NCBI GenBank assembly: GCA_902468695.1
Contig: CABQZS010000057.1
Location: forward strand, 1 to 8,382
Direction: 5' to 3'
From: an uncultured Collinsella sp.
GTDB lineage: Bacteria > Actinomycetota > Coriobacteriia > Coriobacteriales > Coriobacteriaceae
Length of the DNA: 8,382 bases
The notes below the pieces were generated by a model. That model was not told where the DNA came from, searched no databases, and saw only the letters and a program-made list of their open reading frames with translations. A program made the position numbers and the translations under genes. Below, piece after piece: positions 1-6,332 of the stretch. Each line of letters starts with the position of its first letter. The first letter of the stretch is position 1.

Positions 1-1
1 C

Positions 2-991
2 GATAGCTTGGCCACTTCGGCGCTGTCTCCGCAGGATGCCCTGGCCGCCGCCATCGCGGGCAACGCGTATGCCGCGCCGACAGAGCTGCCCACCGGTGCC
101 GTGCATGCTGACGAGATTGAGCGCACCTACGGCCCGCTCACCTGCAAGGCGTTGCCCGCCCTCATGGAGTGGCTGGCCCTGCGCTCCGACTTGGATTCCC
201 TGGCCGGCGAGACGCATGCCATCACCATGATGACCATTCACTCCGCCAAGGGCCTGGAGTTTCCCGCGGTGTTCGTGGCCGGCATGGAGGAAGGCATCTT
301 CCCGCATGTGCACGACTTTGGCGGTAGTGACGATCCGGGCAAGCTCGAGGAGGAGCGTCGCTTGGCCTACGTCGCCATTACGCGTGCTCGCAAGCGCCTG
401 TTCTTGACCTATGCGGCCACGCGTCGCACCTACGGCTCGACTTCTGCCAACCCGCGCTCGCGCTTCCTCAACGAGATTCCGTTTGAGGACATCGAGTTTA
501 GCGGTATCGGTTCTGCCGGTTTTGAAGGCACGGGCTGGGAGAAACGCGGCGACCGTCACGGCACCTTTGGCTCGGGCATGGGCTCGGATATGTACGGCGG
601 CAAGGTGTTCGGTTCGCATACGCGCTCGACCGGCGGCTCCGGATCGCGCGGCGGATCGAGCTTCGACGATTTCTTTGGTGGCAGCACCTATGGCACCGAG
701 CGCCATCGCGGGGTTTCGCCCGACGCCGGCCGTGTTGCCTCGACCTTTGGGTCGGGCACGCCGCGAGCCAAAAAGCCGTCGTCTAAGGTGTCGCCGACGG
801 TGGAGCGCAAGGTCGATCGCGCCAGCGCATCGCAGGACTTTGCCGCGGGCGATACCGTGAGCCACAAGACCTTTGGCACGGGTACCGTCATCTCGGTTGT
901 CGGAGACATGATCGAGGTCCAATTCGAAAAGACCGGCCAGACCAAAAAGCTAATGAAAGGATTCGCTCCGATCGTCAAGCTGAATGCCTAA
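2..991 (+). CDS. pcrA: ATP-dependent DNA helicase PcrA/UvrD family, C-terminal part (5' end outside window)
   Basis: This is the 3' end of a superfamily 1A 3'-5' DNA helicase involved in repair and in clearing replication or transcription conflicts. The frame is open from the window edge, so the start, Walker A and motif II lie upstream. Visible are motif V (TIHSAKGLEF, nt 233-262) and motif VI (EEERRLAYVAITRARK, nt 347-394, with the ATP-contacting arginines). A low-complexity Gly/Ser/Arg/Phe-rich linker follows (about nt 500-817). The chain ends in a compact Tudor-like domain (about nt 833-982; GDTVSHKTFGTGTV then MIEVQF and KKLMKGFAPIVKL), which in PcrA/UvrD proteins binds RNA polymerase. 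That C-terminal domain favours PcrA/UvrD over Rep or AddA, which share motifs V and VI. It converges on manA across a structured spacer. The roughly 100-residue linker is long and repetitive. The helicase identity is secure; the exact subfamily is inferred. Confidence 0.9.
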   Translation, partial: DSLATSALSPQDALAAAIAGNAYAAPTELPTGAVHADEIERTYGPLTCKALPALMEWLALRSDLDSLAGETHAITMMTIHSAKGLEFPAVFVAGMEEGIFPHVHDFGGSDDPGKLEEERRLAYVAITRARKRLFLTYAATRRTYGSTSANPRSRFLNEIPFEDIEFSGIGSAGFEGTGWEKRGDRHGTFGSGMGSDMYGGKVFGSHTRSTGGSGSRGGSSFDDFFGGSTYGTERHRGVSPDAGRVASTFGSGTPRAKKPSSKVSPTVERKVDRASASQDFAAGDTVSHKTFGTGTVISVVGDMIEVQFEKTGQTKKLMKGFAPIVKLNA

Positions 992-1005
992 CTGCGAGGT
1001 TGACC

Positions 1006-1120
1006 GGGCGCGCCGGGGGCTTTGGTCGCCTGCTCGGACAGTCCTGCTCGCACGGAGAGCACATTAAGTGCTCTCCGGCTCGTGCGGAACTCGCGATCGA
1101 CCAAAGCCCCCGGCGCGCCC
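1006..1120. repeat. Large nested inverted repeat downstream of the helicase gene
   Basis: The outer arms 1006-1028 and 1098-1120 are perfect 23-base inverted repeats (GGGCGCGCC...GGTCG and its reverse complement). Inside lies a second perfect stem, 1053-1062 with 1068-1077, around the five-base loop ATTAA. The left half also carries a direct repeat of CCTGCTCG (1029-1036 and 1043-1050). No ORF in the stretch looks coding, there is no T-run right after the outer stem, and I see no target-site duplication. It could be a structured RNA 3' end, an interspersed palindromic element, or a non-autonomous mobile remnant. The structure is seen directly; its role is unknown. Confidence 0.75.
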
Positions 1121-1213
1121 TCTTCCTTGTGGCGTTTTGGCCTGCAGCTTGCGAACGTCGCTCTGCTCGTCCGCTTTTTTGATCTGGAGAGCCGGGTGGG
1201 CTGATATATATGG

Positions 1214-1253
1214 ACAAGGGGCTCCCACGTTGGTGGACGGGGGAGCCCCTTGT
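1214..1253. terminator. Terminator-like hairpin between convergent pcrA and manA
   Basis: A perfect 13-bp stem (1214-1226 with 1241-1253, ACAAGGGGCTCCC and its complement) encloses a 14-base loop. It lies 23 bases past the manA stop and about 220 bases past the helicase stop. On the plus strand it is followed by TACGTTTGGG, which is only modestly T-rich; on the minus strand the tail is CCATATATAT. It is probably the manA terminator and may work in both directions. A separate short stem (1144-1166) followed by six T (1175-1180) could help end the helicase transcript, but its stem is weak. The rest of 992-1276 shows no gene. Confidence 0.65.
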
Positions 1254-1276
1254 TACGTTTGGGTTGTTGGTGCGAC

Positions 1277-2215
1277 CTAGAGGTGGCTGATGATCAGTTC
1301 CATTTTGCCTTCGAGGTCGATGGAGCTGACGGTGCTGGGTGCCAGCAGGTGGCTTCCCTTGTGGACGGGGTCGCCGCAGACGGTGCCTTCGCCGTCGATG
1401 ACCGACAGGCACATGAAGGGCCAGCGCTGGTCGAGGGTCTTGCTGCCGTTGACGCGCACGCGATCGACGGTGTAGCAGGGGTTGGACTCGAGCTCGGTCA
1501 CGCCGTCCACCTCGGGCGCGGTCACCGTGCCGTCGGTCGGAGCCTGAGCATCAAAGTCGATGCAGTCGAGGCTCTGCTCAATGTGCAGCGGGCGCAGGTT
1601 GCCGTCAGTGCCGGGACGGTCGTAGTCGTACAGACGATACGTCACGTCGCTCGACTGCTGCGTCTCCAAAATGAGCGTGCCGGTCTTGATGGCGTGCACG
1701 GTACCGGAATCAATCTGGAAAAAGTCGCCCTTGTGAATCGGCAACACGTTGAGCATGTCGTCCCAACGTCCTTCCTCGATCATTTGTGCGGCCTCGGCGC
1801 GGTCCTTGGCACGCTGGCCGACGATGATCGTGGCGTCGGGCTCGCAGTCCAGCACATACCAACACTCGGTTTTGCCCAGGCTACCGTTCTCGTGCTCGGC
1901 AGCGTACTCGTCGTTGGGATGAATCTGGATCGAAAGGTCGTCCTTGGCGTCCAGAATCTTAATGAGCAGCGGGAACTCCTTGCCCTCGCAGTTGCCAAAG
2001 AGCTCGCGATGCTCGGCCCACAGCCACGACAGCGTGTGGCCGGCATACGGGCCCTCCGCAATCTGGCAGTCGCCGTTGGGGTGGGCCGAGATGGCCCAGC
2101 ACTCACCGATGGGGCCATCGGGAATGTCGTAGCCAAATTCGGTTTCGAGGTGGCGACCGCCCCAGATCTTCTCGTGGAAGATCGGCGTCAGCTTAATCAA
2201 ATCGGACATGTTCAT
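1277..2215 (-). CDS. manA: Mannose-6-phosphate isomerase, class I (zinc cupin type)
   Basis: A cytoplasmic zinc enzyme that interconverts mannose-6-phosphate and fructose-6-phosphate. The 312-residue length fits the short Bacillus-type class I enzymes. The cupin metal site is readable: SIQIHPNDEYAAEHE gives His99, GKTECWYVLD gives Glu117 and GTVHAIK gives His174. The conserved TYRLYDYDR follows at 192-200 and would supply the active-site arginine. N-terminal LTPIFHEKIWGG is also typical. Two starts are possible: ATG at 2215, or ATG at 2209 (protein starting MSDLIK). A GGGGG run sits one base before the first ATG but seven bases before the second, so 2209 may be the real start; the longer form is given. 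It lies 68 bases after the gntR-type gene on the same strand and is probably co-transcribed with it, although a hairpin (2233-2268) separates them. Confidence 0.93.
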   Translation of the reverse strand: MNMSDLIKLTPIFHEKIWGGRHLETEFGYDIPDGPIGECWAISAHPNGDCQIAEGPYAGHTLSWLWAEHRELFGNCEGKEFPLLIKILDAKDDLSIQIHPNDEYAAEHENGSLGKTECWYVLDCEPDATIIVGQRAKDRAEAAQMIEEGRWDDMLNVLPIHKGDFFQIDSGTVHAIKTGTLILETQQSSDVTYRLYDYDRPGTDGNLRPLHIEQSLDCIDFDAQAPTDGTVTAPEVDGVTELESNPCYTVDRVRVNGSKTLDQRWPFMCLSVIDGEGTVCGDPVHKGSHLLAPSTVSSIDLEGKMELIISHL

Positions 2216-2232
2216 ACCCCCATTGTGTTGCG

Positions 2233-2268
2233 CGGGCGCTGCACAAAACAGCTCAAAGCGAGCGCCCG
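2233..2268 (-). other. Hairpin between the regulator gene and manA
   Basis: An 8-bp perfect stem (2233-2240 with 2261-2268, CGGGCGCT/AGCGCCCG) encloses a 20-base loop in the 68-base gap between the regulator stop and manA. No T-run follows in the minus-strand direction, so full termination looks unlikely; it may modulate read-through or RNA processing. A weaker 5-bp stem at the very end of the regulator gene (2290-2302) is followed on the minus strand by GGTTTTTG and could be a leaky terminator. Confidence 0.4.
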
Positions 2269-2283
2269 GATGACTACAAAAAC

Positions 2284-3003
2284 CTATGCCAACGTTACGT
2301 TGTGCAACTCAAAGCGGTCGCCAACGTTGCGCGAGACCGAATACTCAAAGGCCGCGCCGCTGTCCAAAAAGCCAATCTGCTTGAGCTCGAGCAGGGGAGA
2401 GCCAGGTTTGGTGTCCAGGCGCTCAGCTTCTTCCTCGGTTGCTGCCACGGCGCGAATGGTACGGTGGAAGCTCGAAATCTTCAGCCCGCATTGCTCGCGG
2501 ACAAAGCGGTAGACCGATCCGTACAGGTCCTTCTTTTTCAGCCCCGGAATCAGCTCGAGGGGCATGTAGGTGTACTCGATGACGATGGGCTTCTCGTCGG
2601 CCTGACGCACGCGCACGATGTGATAGGCAAAGTCATCCTCGGCAATTCCCAGCTGGGCTGCGATGTCCGCTGGTGGATTAACAATCGAGAAATCGTAGAC
2701 CACCGAGGTCACCTTCTCCCCGCGGTGCTCATACGAAAAGCCCTGGGCACGGTCGTTTTTGCCCTGGAAAAACGCCTGACCGGGAAGTCCCGCCGTGTCC
2801 TTAACGTAGGTACCCGATCCGCGTCGGCTGGTAATAAGACCTTCCTCGGTGATTTGCTCGATAGCTCGTTTGACGGTGATTTTGGAAACGCTATAGAGCT
2901 CGCAGAACTCAACGACGGTGGGAAGCTTGTCGCCCGGTTTAAGAGTGCCATCCTCGATGCTTCGACGAATATCTGCAGCTATCGCCTCGTATTTGGGAAT
3001 CAT
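2284..3003 (-). CDS. GntR/HutC-family transcriptional regulator with UTRA ligand domain
   Basis: A 239-residue DNA-binding regulator, probably a repressor of the divergent beta-glucoside genes. Residues 1-69 form the GntR winged helix: YEAIAADIRRSIEDG, then LKPGDKLPT, the recognition helix region SVSKITVKRAIEQI, and the wing motif RRGSGTYV (61-67). Residues about 90-235 match the UTRA effector domain, with RQADEKPIVIEYTYMPLELI, YRFVREQCG and FEYSVSRNVGDRFEL. The start was placed at ATG 3003 because an AAGGAGG ribosome site (3008-3014) lies four bases upstream; a TTG-started extension to 3036 would place that site inside the coding region. Divergence from the 6-phospho-beta-glucosidase gene suggests that the UTRA domain senses a phosphorylated sugar such as cellobiose-6-phosphate or glucose-6-phosphate. 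The effector and operator are inferred; the family is clear. Confidence 0.9.
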   Translation of the reverse strand: MIPKYEAIAADIRRSIEDGTLKPGDKLPTVVEFCELYSVSKITVKRAIEQITEEGLITSRRGSGTYVKDTAGLPGQAFFQGKNDRAQGFSYEHRGEKVTSVVYDFSIVNPPADIAAQLGIAEDDFAYHIVRVRQADEKPIVIEYTYMPLELIPGLKKKDLYGSVYRFVREQCGLKISSFHRTIRAVAATEEEAERLDTKPGSPLLELKQIGFLDSGAAFEYSVSRNVGDRFELHNVTLA

Positions 3004-3007
3004 TGAA

Positions 3008-3014
3008 CCTCCTT
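3008..3014 (-). promoter_or_regulatory. Ribosome binding site that fixes the regulator start
   Basis: Minus-strand AAGGAGG, four bases before ATG at 3003. It is a near-perfect Shine-Dalgarno match and is the reason for rejecting the longer TTG-started reading frame. Confidence 0.8.
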
Positions 3015-3039
3015 TCCGACATATATCAATACGCAAGTA

Positions 3040-3076
3040 AGTATAACCCTTAACAAGGCACCCATATAACCTTTAT
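3040..3076 (-). promoter_or_regulatory. Likely regulator-gene promoter with a direct repeat (candidate operator)
   Basis: On the minus strand TATACT (3040-3045) is a good -10 box about 37 bases before the regulator ATG; no convincing -35 was found. On the plus strand a 12-base sequence is nearly repeated at 3042-3053 (TATAACCCTTAA) and 3065-3076 (TATAACCTTTAT), 23 bases apart, with the first copy overlapping the -10 box. This could be an autoregulatory operator. The repeat is seen; protein binding is inference. Confidence 0.45.
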
Positions 3077-3111
3077 CTAAGAAGCTCGAGAAAGAAAAAA
3101 GAAAAAGACGC

Positions 3112-3139
3112 TTTACTTTTAGAATTAGAACGCTATAGT
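3112..3139 (+). promoter_or_regulatory. Promoter of the beta-glucoside PTS operon
   Basis: TTTACT (3112-3117) and TATAGT (3134-3139) are separated by 16 bases, a reasonable vegetative promoter in an AT-rich island of otherwise GC-rich DNA. A purine run of A and G (about 3089-3108) just upstream could act as an UP element. Transcription would start near 3146, giving a leader of about 160 bases. A short dyad, CGGAA-TCT-TTCCG (3152-3164), lies just after the predicted start and is another operator candidate. Confidence 0.6.
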
Positions 3140-3178
3140 TTAAGCAACGAACGGAATCTTTCCGCAGAACAGGATCGA

Positions 3179-3276
3179 CCGTTTGGGGACGGTTTTGTTT
3201 TGGCGGGTTGGATATCGGTATGACCGGTGCGCGCCCGCGCCGGATAACCTGCCAAAGCAAACCCGTCTCCAACCGG
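3179..3276. repeat. 98-base imperfect inverted repeat in the leader of the GH1 gene
   Basis: Arms 3179-3209 and 3246-3276 are 31 bases each and pair with 26 Watson-Crick pairs, 3 G-T wobbles and 2 mismatches. A second stem, 3224-3231 with 3236-3243, sits inside with a CGCC loop. The arms carry a sequence like AACCTGCCAAAGCAAACCC that recurs at 7129-7149. The element lies between the predicted transcription start and the GH1 start codon, ending 30 bases before the ATG. It has no T-run, so it is not a standard terminator; it may be a dispersed palindromic repeat that landed in the leader. Confidence 0.75.
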
Positions 3277-3306
3277 AAGCTCTAGAACACGAAAGCGAGG
3301 ACTTTG

Positions 3307-4707
3307 ATGGCACAGTATCAGCTGCCCAACGACTTCTTCTTTGGCGCTGCTATGTCCGGCCCGCAGACTGAGGGTCAGTGGAACCAGGGCGGCAAGCTCG
3401 AGAACCTGTGGGACACCTGGTCCATCCAGGATCTGGGTTCGTTCTACAACCGCGTTGGCTCTTACGCCGGCAATGACTTTATGGCCAAGTACCAGGAAGA
3501 CCTTCGCATTTTGAAGGACTTGGGCCTGGATACCTATCGCACTTCCATCCAGTGGAGCCGTCTGCTCGATGCCGACGGCAACCTCAACGAGGAAGGCGCC
3601 GCGTGGTATCACGAGTTGTTCCGCGCCTCTCGCGAAGCCGGCCTGGAGCCGTTTGTCAACTTGTACCACTTTGACATGCCCACCTACCTTTTTAACCGTG
3701 GCGGCTGGGAGAGCCGTGAGGTTGTCGAGGCTTACGCACATTACGCCGACGTCGCCTTCCACGAGTTTGGCCAGGAGATCAAGTACTGGTTCACCTTTAA
3801 CGAGCCCATCGTCGAGCCCGAGCAGCGCTATCAGGAGGGCGTGTGGTTCCCGCAGCTCCACGACTTTAGCCGCGCTCGCACCGTGCAGTATCACATCTCG
3901 CTGGCACATGCGCTGGCCGTGGCCAACTACCGTCGCGCCTATGACGAGGGCGCCGTTCGCAGCGATGCCAAGATCGGCATGATCAACTGCTTTACCCCGG
4001 TCTACACCAAGGAGAACCCCAGCGAGGCGGACCTCGAGGCCGTGCGTATGACCAGCGGCATCAACAACCGCTGGTGGCTCGACCTCATTACCAAGGGCGA
4101 GCTTCCCGCCGACGTGCTCGACAGCCTGGCCGAGGGCGGCGTTAAGCTTCCGTTCCGTGCCGGCGACCAAGAGATTCTTAAGCAGGGTGTTGTCGACTGG
4201 CTCGGTTGCAACTACTACCACCCCACGCGCGTTCAGGCGCCGGCGAGCAAGATCGACCAGTACGGTCTGCCGCACTTTGCCGACGAGTACGTGTGGCCCG
4301 ACGCCGTTATGAACGAGAGCCGCGGCTGGGAGATCTACCCGCAGGGCCTCTACGACTTTGGCATGGACTGCGCTAAGAACTACCCCGATCTTGAGTGGTT
4401 CGTTTCCGAGAACGGCATCGGCATCATGGACGAATACAAGAACCGAGACGCCGAAGGAACCATCCAGGATGACTACCGCGTCGACTTTGTACGCCAGCAC
4501 CTGGAGTGGGTTGCCAAGGCAATTGCCGAGGGCGCCAAGTGCCGTGGATACCATTATTGGGCCGTCATCGATAACTGGTCTTGGGCGAATGCCTTTAAGA
4601 ACCGTTACGGTTTTGTCGAGGTCGACCTTATGGACGGCTACAAGCGCCGCCTTAAGAAGTCGGCAGCTTGGCTCAAGCAGGTCGCCACGACTCACGTGGT
4701 TGATTAG
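3307..4707 (+). CDS. 6-phospho-beta-glucosidase, glycoside hydrolase family 1
   Basis: A cytoplasmic retaining glycosidase that hydrolyses 6-phospho-beta-glucosides such as cellobiose-6-phosphate to glucose-6-phosphate plus glucose or an aglycone. The 466-residue length is normal for GH1. N-terminal FFGAAMSGPQTEG gives the substrate-binding Gln20, and YHFDMP gives His121. TFNEP places the acid/base at Glu166, and VSENG the nucleophile at Glu368. In DNWSWANAFKNRYGFVEVD the Glu of ordinary beta-glucosidases is Ser425, as expected for 6-phospho-specific enzymes, and Tyr434 is kept. The usual phosphate-binding Lys column instead holds Asn432, with Lys431 next to it. ATG 3307 is chosen because GCGAGG lies six bases upstream; an adjacent in-frame TTG at 3304 is less likely. 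It heads the operon and diverges from the regulator. A 6-phospho-beta-galactosidase is possible but less likely. Confidence 0.93.
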   Translation: MAQYQLPNDFFFGAAMSGPQTEGQWNQGGKLENLWDTWSIQDLGSFYNRVGSYAGNDFMAKYQEDLRILKDLGLDTYRTSIQWSRLLDADGNLNEEGAAWYHELFRASREAGLEPFVNLYHFDMPTYLFNRGGWESREVVEAYAHYADVAFHEFGQEIKYWFTFNEPIVEPEQRYQEGVWFPQLHDFSRARTVQYHISLAHALAVANYRRAYDEGAVRSDAKIGMINCFTPVYTKENPSEADLEAVRMTSGINNRWWLDLITKGELPADVLDSLAEGGVKLPFRAGDQEILKQGVVDWLGCNYYHPTRVQAPASKIDQYGLPHFADEYVWPDAVMNESRGWEIYPQGLYDFGMDCAKNYPDLEWFVSENGIGIMDEYKNRDAEGTIQDDYRVDFVRQHLEWVAKAIAEGAKCRGYHYWAVIDNWSWANAFKNRYGFVEVDLMDGYKRRLKKSAAWLKQVATTHVVD

Positions 4708-4827
4708 CGAACGGGCGAACGCCCAGACCGCGCGCCGCTGCGCGCAACACATGGCACATCTGGTGGCAGAGGGCGACAGACCACCGTGCGCATAGGAAAA
4801 GGCCGGATTTGAAAGTTAGGAGCAATC
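4708..4827 (+). other. Structured spacer between GH1 and EIIC genes
   Basis: A 120-base gap without a gene. It contains GCGCGC-CGCT-GCGCGC (stem 4730-4735 with 4740-4745) and a second dyad, GGTGG/CCACC (4762-4766 with 4781-4785). There is no T-run, so read-through into the EIIC gene is expected. AGGAG (4818-4822), five bases before ATG 4828, is the EIIC ribosome site. The hairpins may set relative mRNA stability of the two cistrons. Confidence 0.4.
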
Positions 4828-6171
4828 ATGGCCAGTGACAACGGAAAGAGCTTCCTCGACAAGTTTGCCGAGGTCTCTGCGAAGGTGGGAAACCAGGTTC
4901 ACCTGCGTTCCCTGCGTGACGCCTTCGCGACCATCACGCCGCTCTATATCCTTGCGGGTATCGCGGTTCTTATTAACAACGTCGTGTTCCCTCTGTTCCC
5001 GCTCGATGCGGCGGGCCTTGCCAACCTTCAGACGTGGGGTTCGGCAATTACGCTGGGCACCCTCAACGTCTCTGCCATTATCTTGGCCGGATTGATTGGC
5101 TACAGCCTCGCTAAGAACAAGCGTTTCGATAACCCGCTCGCTTGCGTGGTCGTCGCTATCTCTGCTTTCGTCATCATGATGCCGCAGCAGATCACCGCCT
5201 CGCTTGCCGCCACGAGCCCGCTGCTCACCGACAAGATCACCTCCGCCGAGGTCACGGGCGCCCTTTCGACTGCCAACACCGGCACCAACGGTCTGTTCTC
5301 GGCTATTATCATCGCCCTGCTTTCCGTCTCGCTCTTCATCAAGATTTCTGGCGTCGAGAAGCTCAAGGTTAAGCTGGGCGAGGGCGTGCCTCCCGCGGTC
5401 TCCAACTCCTTCAACGTCATGATCCCGATGCTGCTCAACCTCGCGATCTTCGCTTTTGCCGCAGCCCTGCTCGCCGTGTGCGCCGGCACCGATCTGTGCA
5501 CCATCATCTCCACGTGCATCTCCAACCCGCTCAAGAGCATCATGAACGCCGGTCCGTGGGCTGTTATCCTCATCTACACCCTTGCTAACCTGCTGTTCTG
5601 CGTCGGTATTCACCAGTCCACCATCTCTGGCGCTACCGTCGAGCCGATCCTGACCATGCTCATCGTCGACAACATGGCTACCTTTGCCGCCGGTGGCACC
5701 ATCCAGCCCGATCACTACATGAACATGCAGATCGTTAACAGCTTCGCCCTCATCGGCGGCTCGGGCTGCACCCTCATGCTTCTGCTCGACACGCTCCTGT
5801 TCTCCAAGAACAAGGCTTCCGAGACCGTTTCCAAGATGGCTATCCTGCCTGGTCTGTTCAACATCAACGAGCCGGTTATCTACGGTTACCCCATCGTGTA
5901 CAACCTGCCGCTCATGATCCCGTTCGTCCTTCTTCCCGATCTGTTCATCGGCATCACCTATGGCCTTACCTGCGCAGGCATCATCAGCCCCTGCATCGCC
6001 CAGGTGCCCTGGACCATGCCTCCCGTCATCAATGCCCTGCTCGCTACGGGCTTTGACTGGCGCGCCGGCGTGTGGCAGGCTCTCGAGATTGTCATTGGCA
6101 TGGCCGTCTACCTGCCCTTTATGAAGATTTCCGAGAAGGCAATCGCCAAGCAGGAGGCTCTCGCCGAGTAG
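4828..6171 (+). CDS. celB: PTS system lactose/cellobiose-family transporter subunit IIC
   Basis: The membrane permease of a lac-family phosphotransferase system. It binds the disaccharide outside and presents it for phosphorylation by EIIB as it enters. The 447 residues are mostly hydrophobic helices (about ten segments), starting after an amphipathic N-terminus (FLDKFAEVSAKVGNQVHLRSLRD pattern, 9-31). Family marks are GEGVPPAVSNSF (184-195), FCVGIHQSTISGA with His262, and GLFNINEPVIYGYP with Glu348. His262 and Glu348 correspond to the sugar-binding His and Glu known from the Bacillus cereus diacetylchitobiose EIIC. The start has an AGGAG site five bases upstream. It sits between the GH1 gene and separate EIIB and EIIA genes, the domain-split layout of cellobiose systems. 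Substrate is inferred as cellobiose or a related beta-glucoside; chitobiose or lactose cannot be excluded. Confidence 0.93.
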   Translation: MASDNGKSFLDKFAEVSAKVGNQVHLRSLRDAFATITPLYILAGIAVLINNVVFPLFPLDAAGLANLQTWGSAITLGTLNVSAIILAGLIGYSLAKNKRFDNPLACVVVAISAFVIMMPQQITASLAATSPLLTDKITSAEVTGALSTANTGTNGLFSAIIIALLSVSLFIKISGVEKLKVKLGEGVPPAVSNSFNVMIPMLLNLAIFAFAAALLAVCAGTDLCTIISTCISNPLKSIMNAGPWAVILIYTLANLLFCVGIHQSTISGATVEPILTMLIVDNMATFAAGGTIQPDHYMNMQIVNSFALIGGSGCTLMLLLDTLLFSKNKASETVSKMAILPGLFNINEPVIYGYPIVYNLPLMIPFVLLPDLFIGITYGLTCAGIISPCIAQVPWTMPPVINALLATGFDWRAGVWQALEIVIGMAVYLPFMKISEKAIAKQEALAE

Positions 6172-6200
6172 AACGCCTAACGTTCGTCCCTTTCACCTTT

Positions 6201-6231
6201 GCGGGCGCCGGTACGCGGTGCCGGTGCCCGC
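6201..6231 (+). other. Strong hairpin between EIIC and EIIB genes
   Basis: Bases 6201-6214 and 6218-6231 form a 14-bp stem with two G-T wobbles around a three-base GCG loop, 29 bases past the EIIC stop. The following bases (GGCTCTCTCCCTTG) are pyrimidine-rich but lack a T-run. It may partly terminate, or protect the upstream message from 3' decay and so make EIIC levels differ from EIIB and EIIA. Confidence 0.6.
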
Positions 6232-6242
6232 GGCTCTCTCCC

Positions 6243-6327
6243 TTGCGTAAAGATACAGGGGAGCGGGCACAATAGCCGCAAGGAATACAACCAGTTGTCG
6301 TCTGCGCGCCGCGCAGTTATAAGGAGG
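6243..6327 (+). promoter_or_regulatory. EIIB leader: possible internal promoter, small hairpin and strong ribosome site
   Basis: TTGCGT (6243-6248) and CACAAT (6268-6273) are 19 bases apart and make a weak promoter candidate after the hairpin at 6201-6231. A 6-bp hairpin, CTGCGC-GCC-GCGCAG (6302-6316), stands just before AAGGAGG (6321-6327), which is five bases from the EIIB ATG. The ribosome site is firm; the promoter is speculative. Confidence 0.35.
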
Positions 6328-6332
6328 AAACC

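Noticed and set aside
1006..1120. Large inverted repeat as a CRISPR array or insertion sequence
   Set aside because: There are no regularly spaced direct repeats, no transposase gene and no visible target-site duplication; it is a single palindromic unit.
975..1412. Short ORFs on both strands in the spacer between the helicase gene and manA
   Set aside because: They run through the large inverted repeat and the terminator hairpin, have no good ribosome sites, and give Arg/Pro-rich or otherwise unrecognisable peptides.
1250..2512. A 420-codon plus-strand frame across manA and the end of the regulator
   Set aside because: It is the shadow of two well-supported minus-strand genes, crosses their boundary and shows no family motif.
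3004..3036. TTG-started N-terminal extension of the GntR-type regulator
   Set aside because: It would place a near-perfect Shine-Dalgarno sequence inside the coding region, and GntR proteins normally begin shortly before the YEAIAADIRRSI helix.
3133..4752. A 539-codon open frame on the minus strand across the GH1 gene
   Set aside because: It is antisense to a gene with intact GH1 catalytic motifs. Its protein is Val/Ala/Leu-rich with no recognisable domain, as expected from the codon bias of the opposite strand.
4816..5715. A 299-codon minus-strand frame opposite EIIC
   Set aside because: The predicted protein is an unusually charged Gly/Asp/Arg/Glu-rich sequence, the complement of a membrane protein gene, without a ribosome site or known motif.
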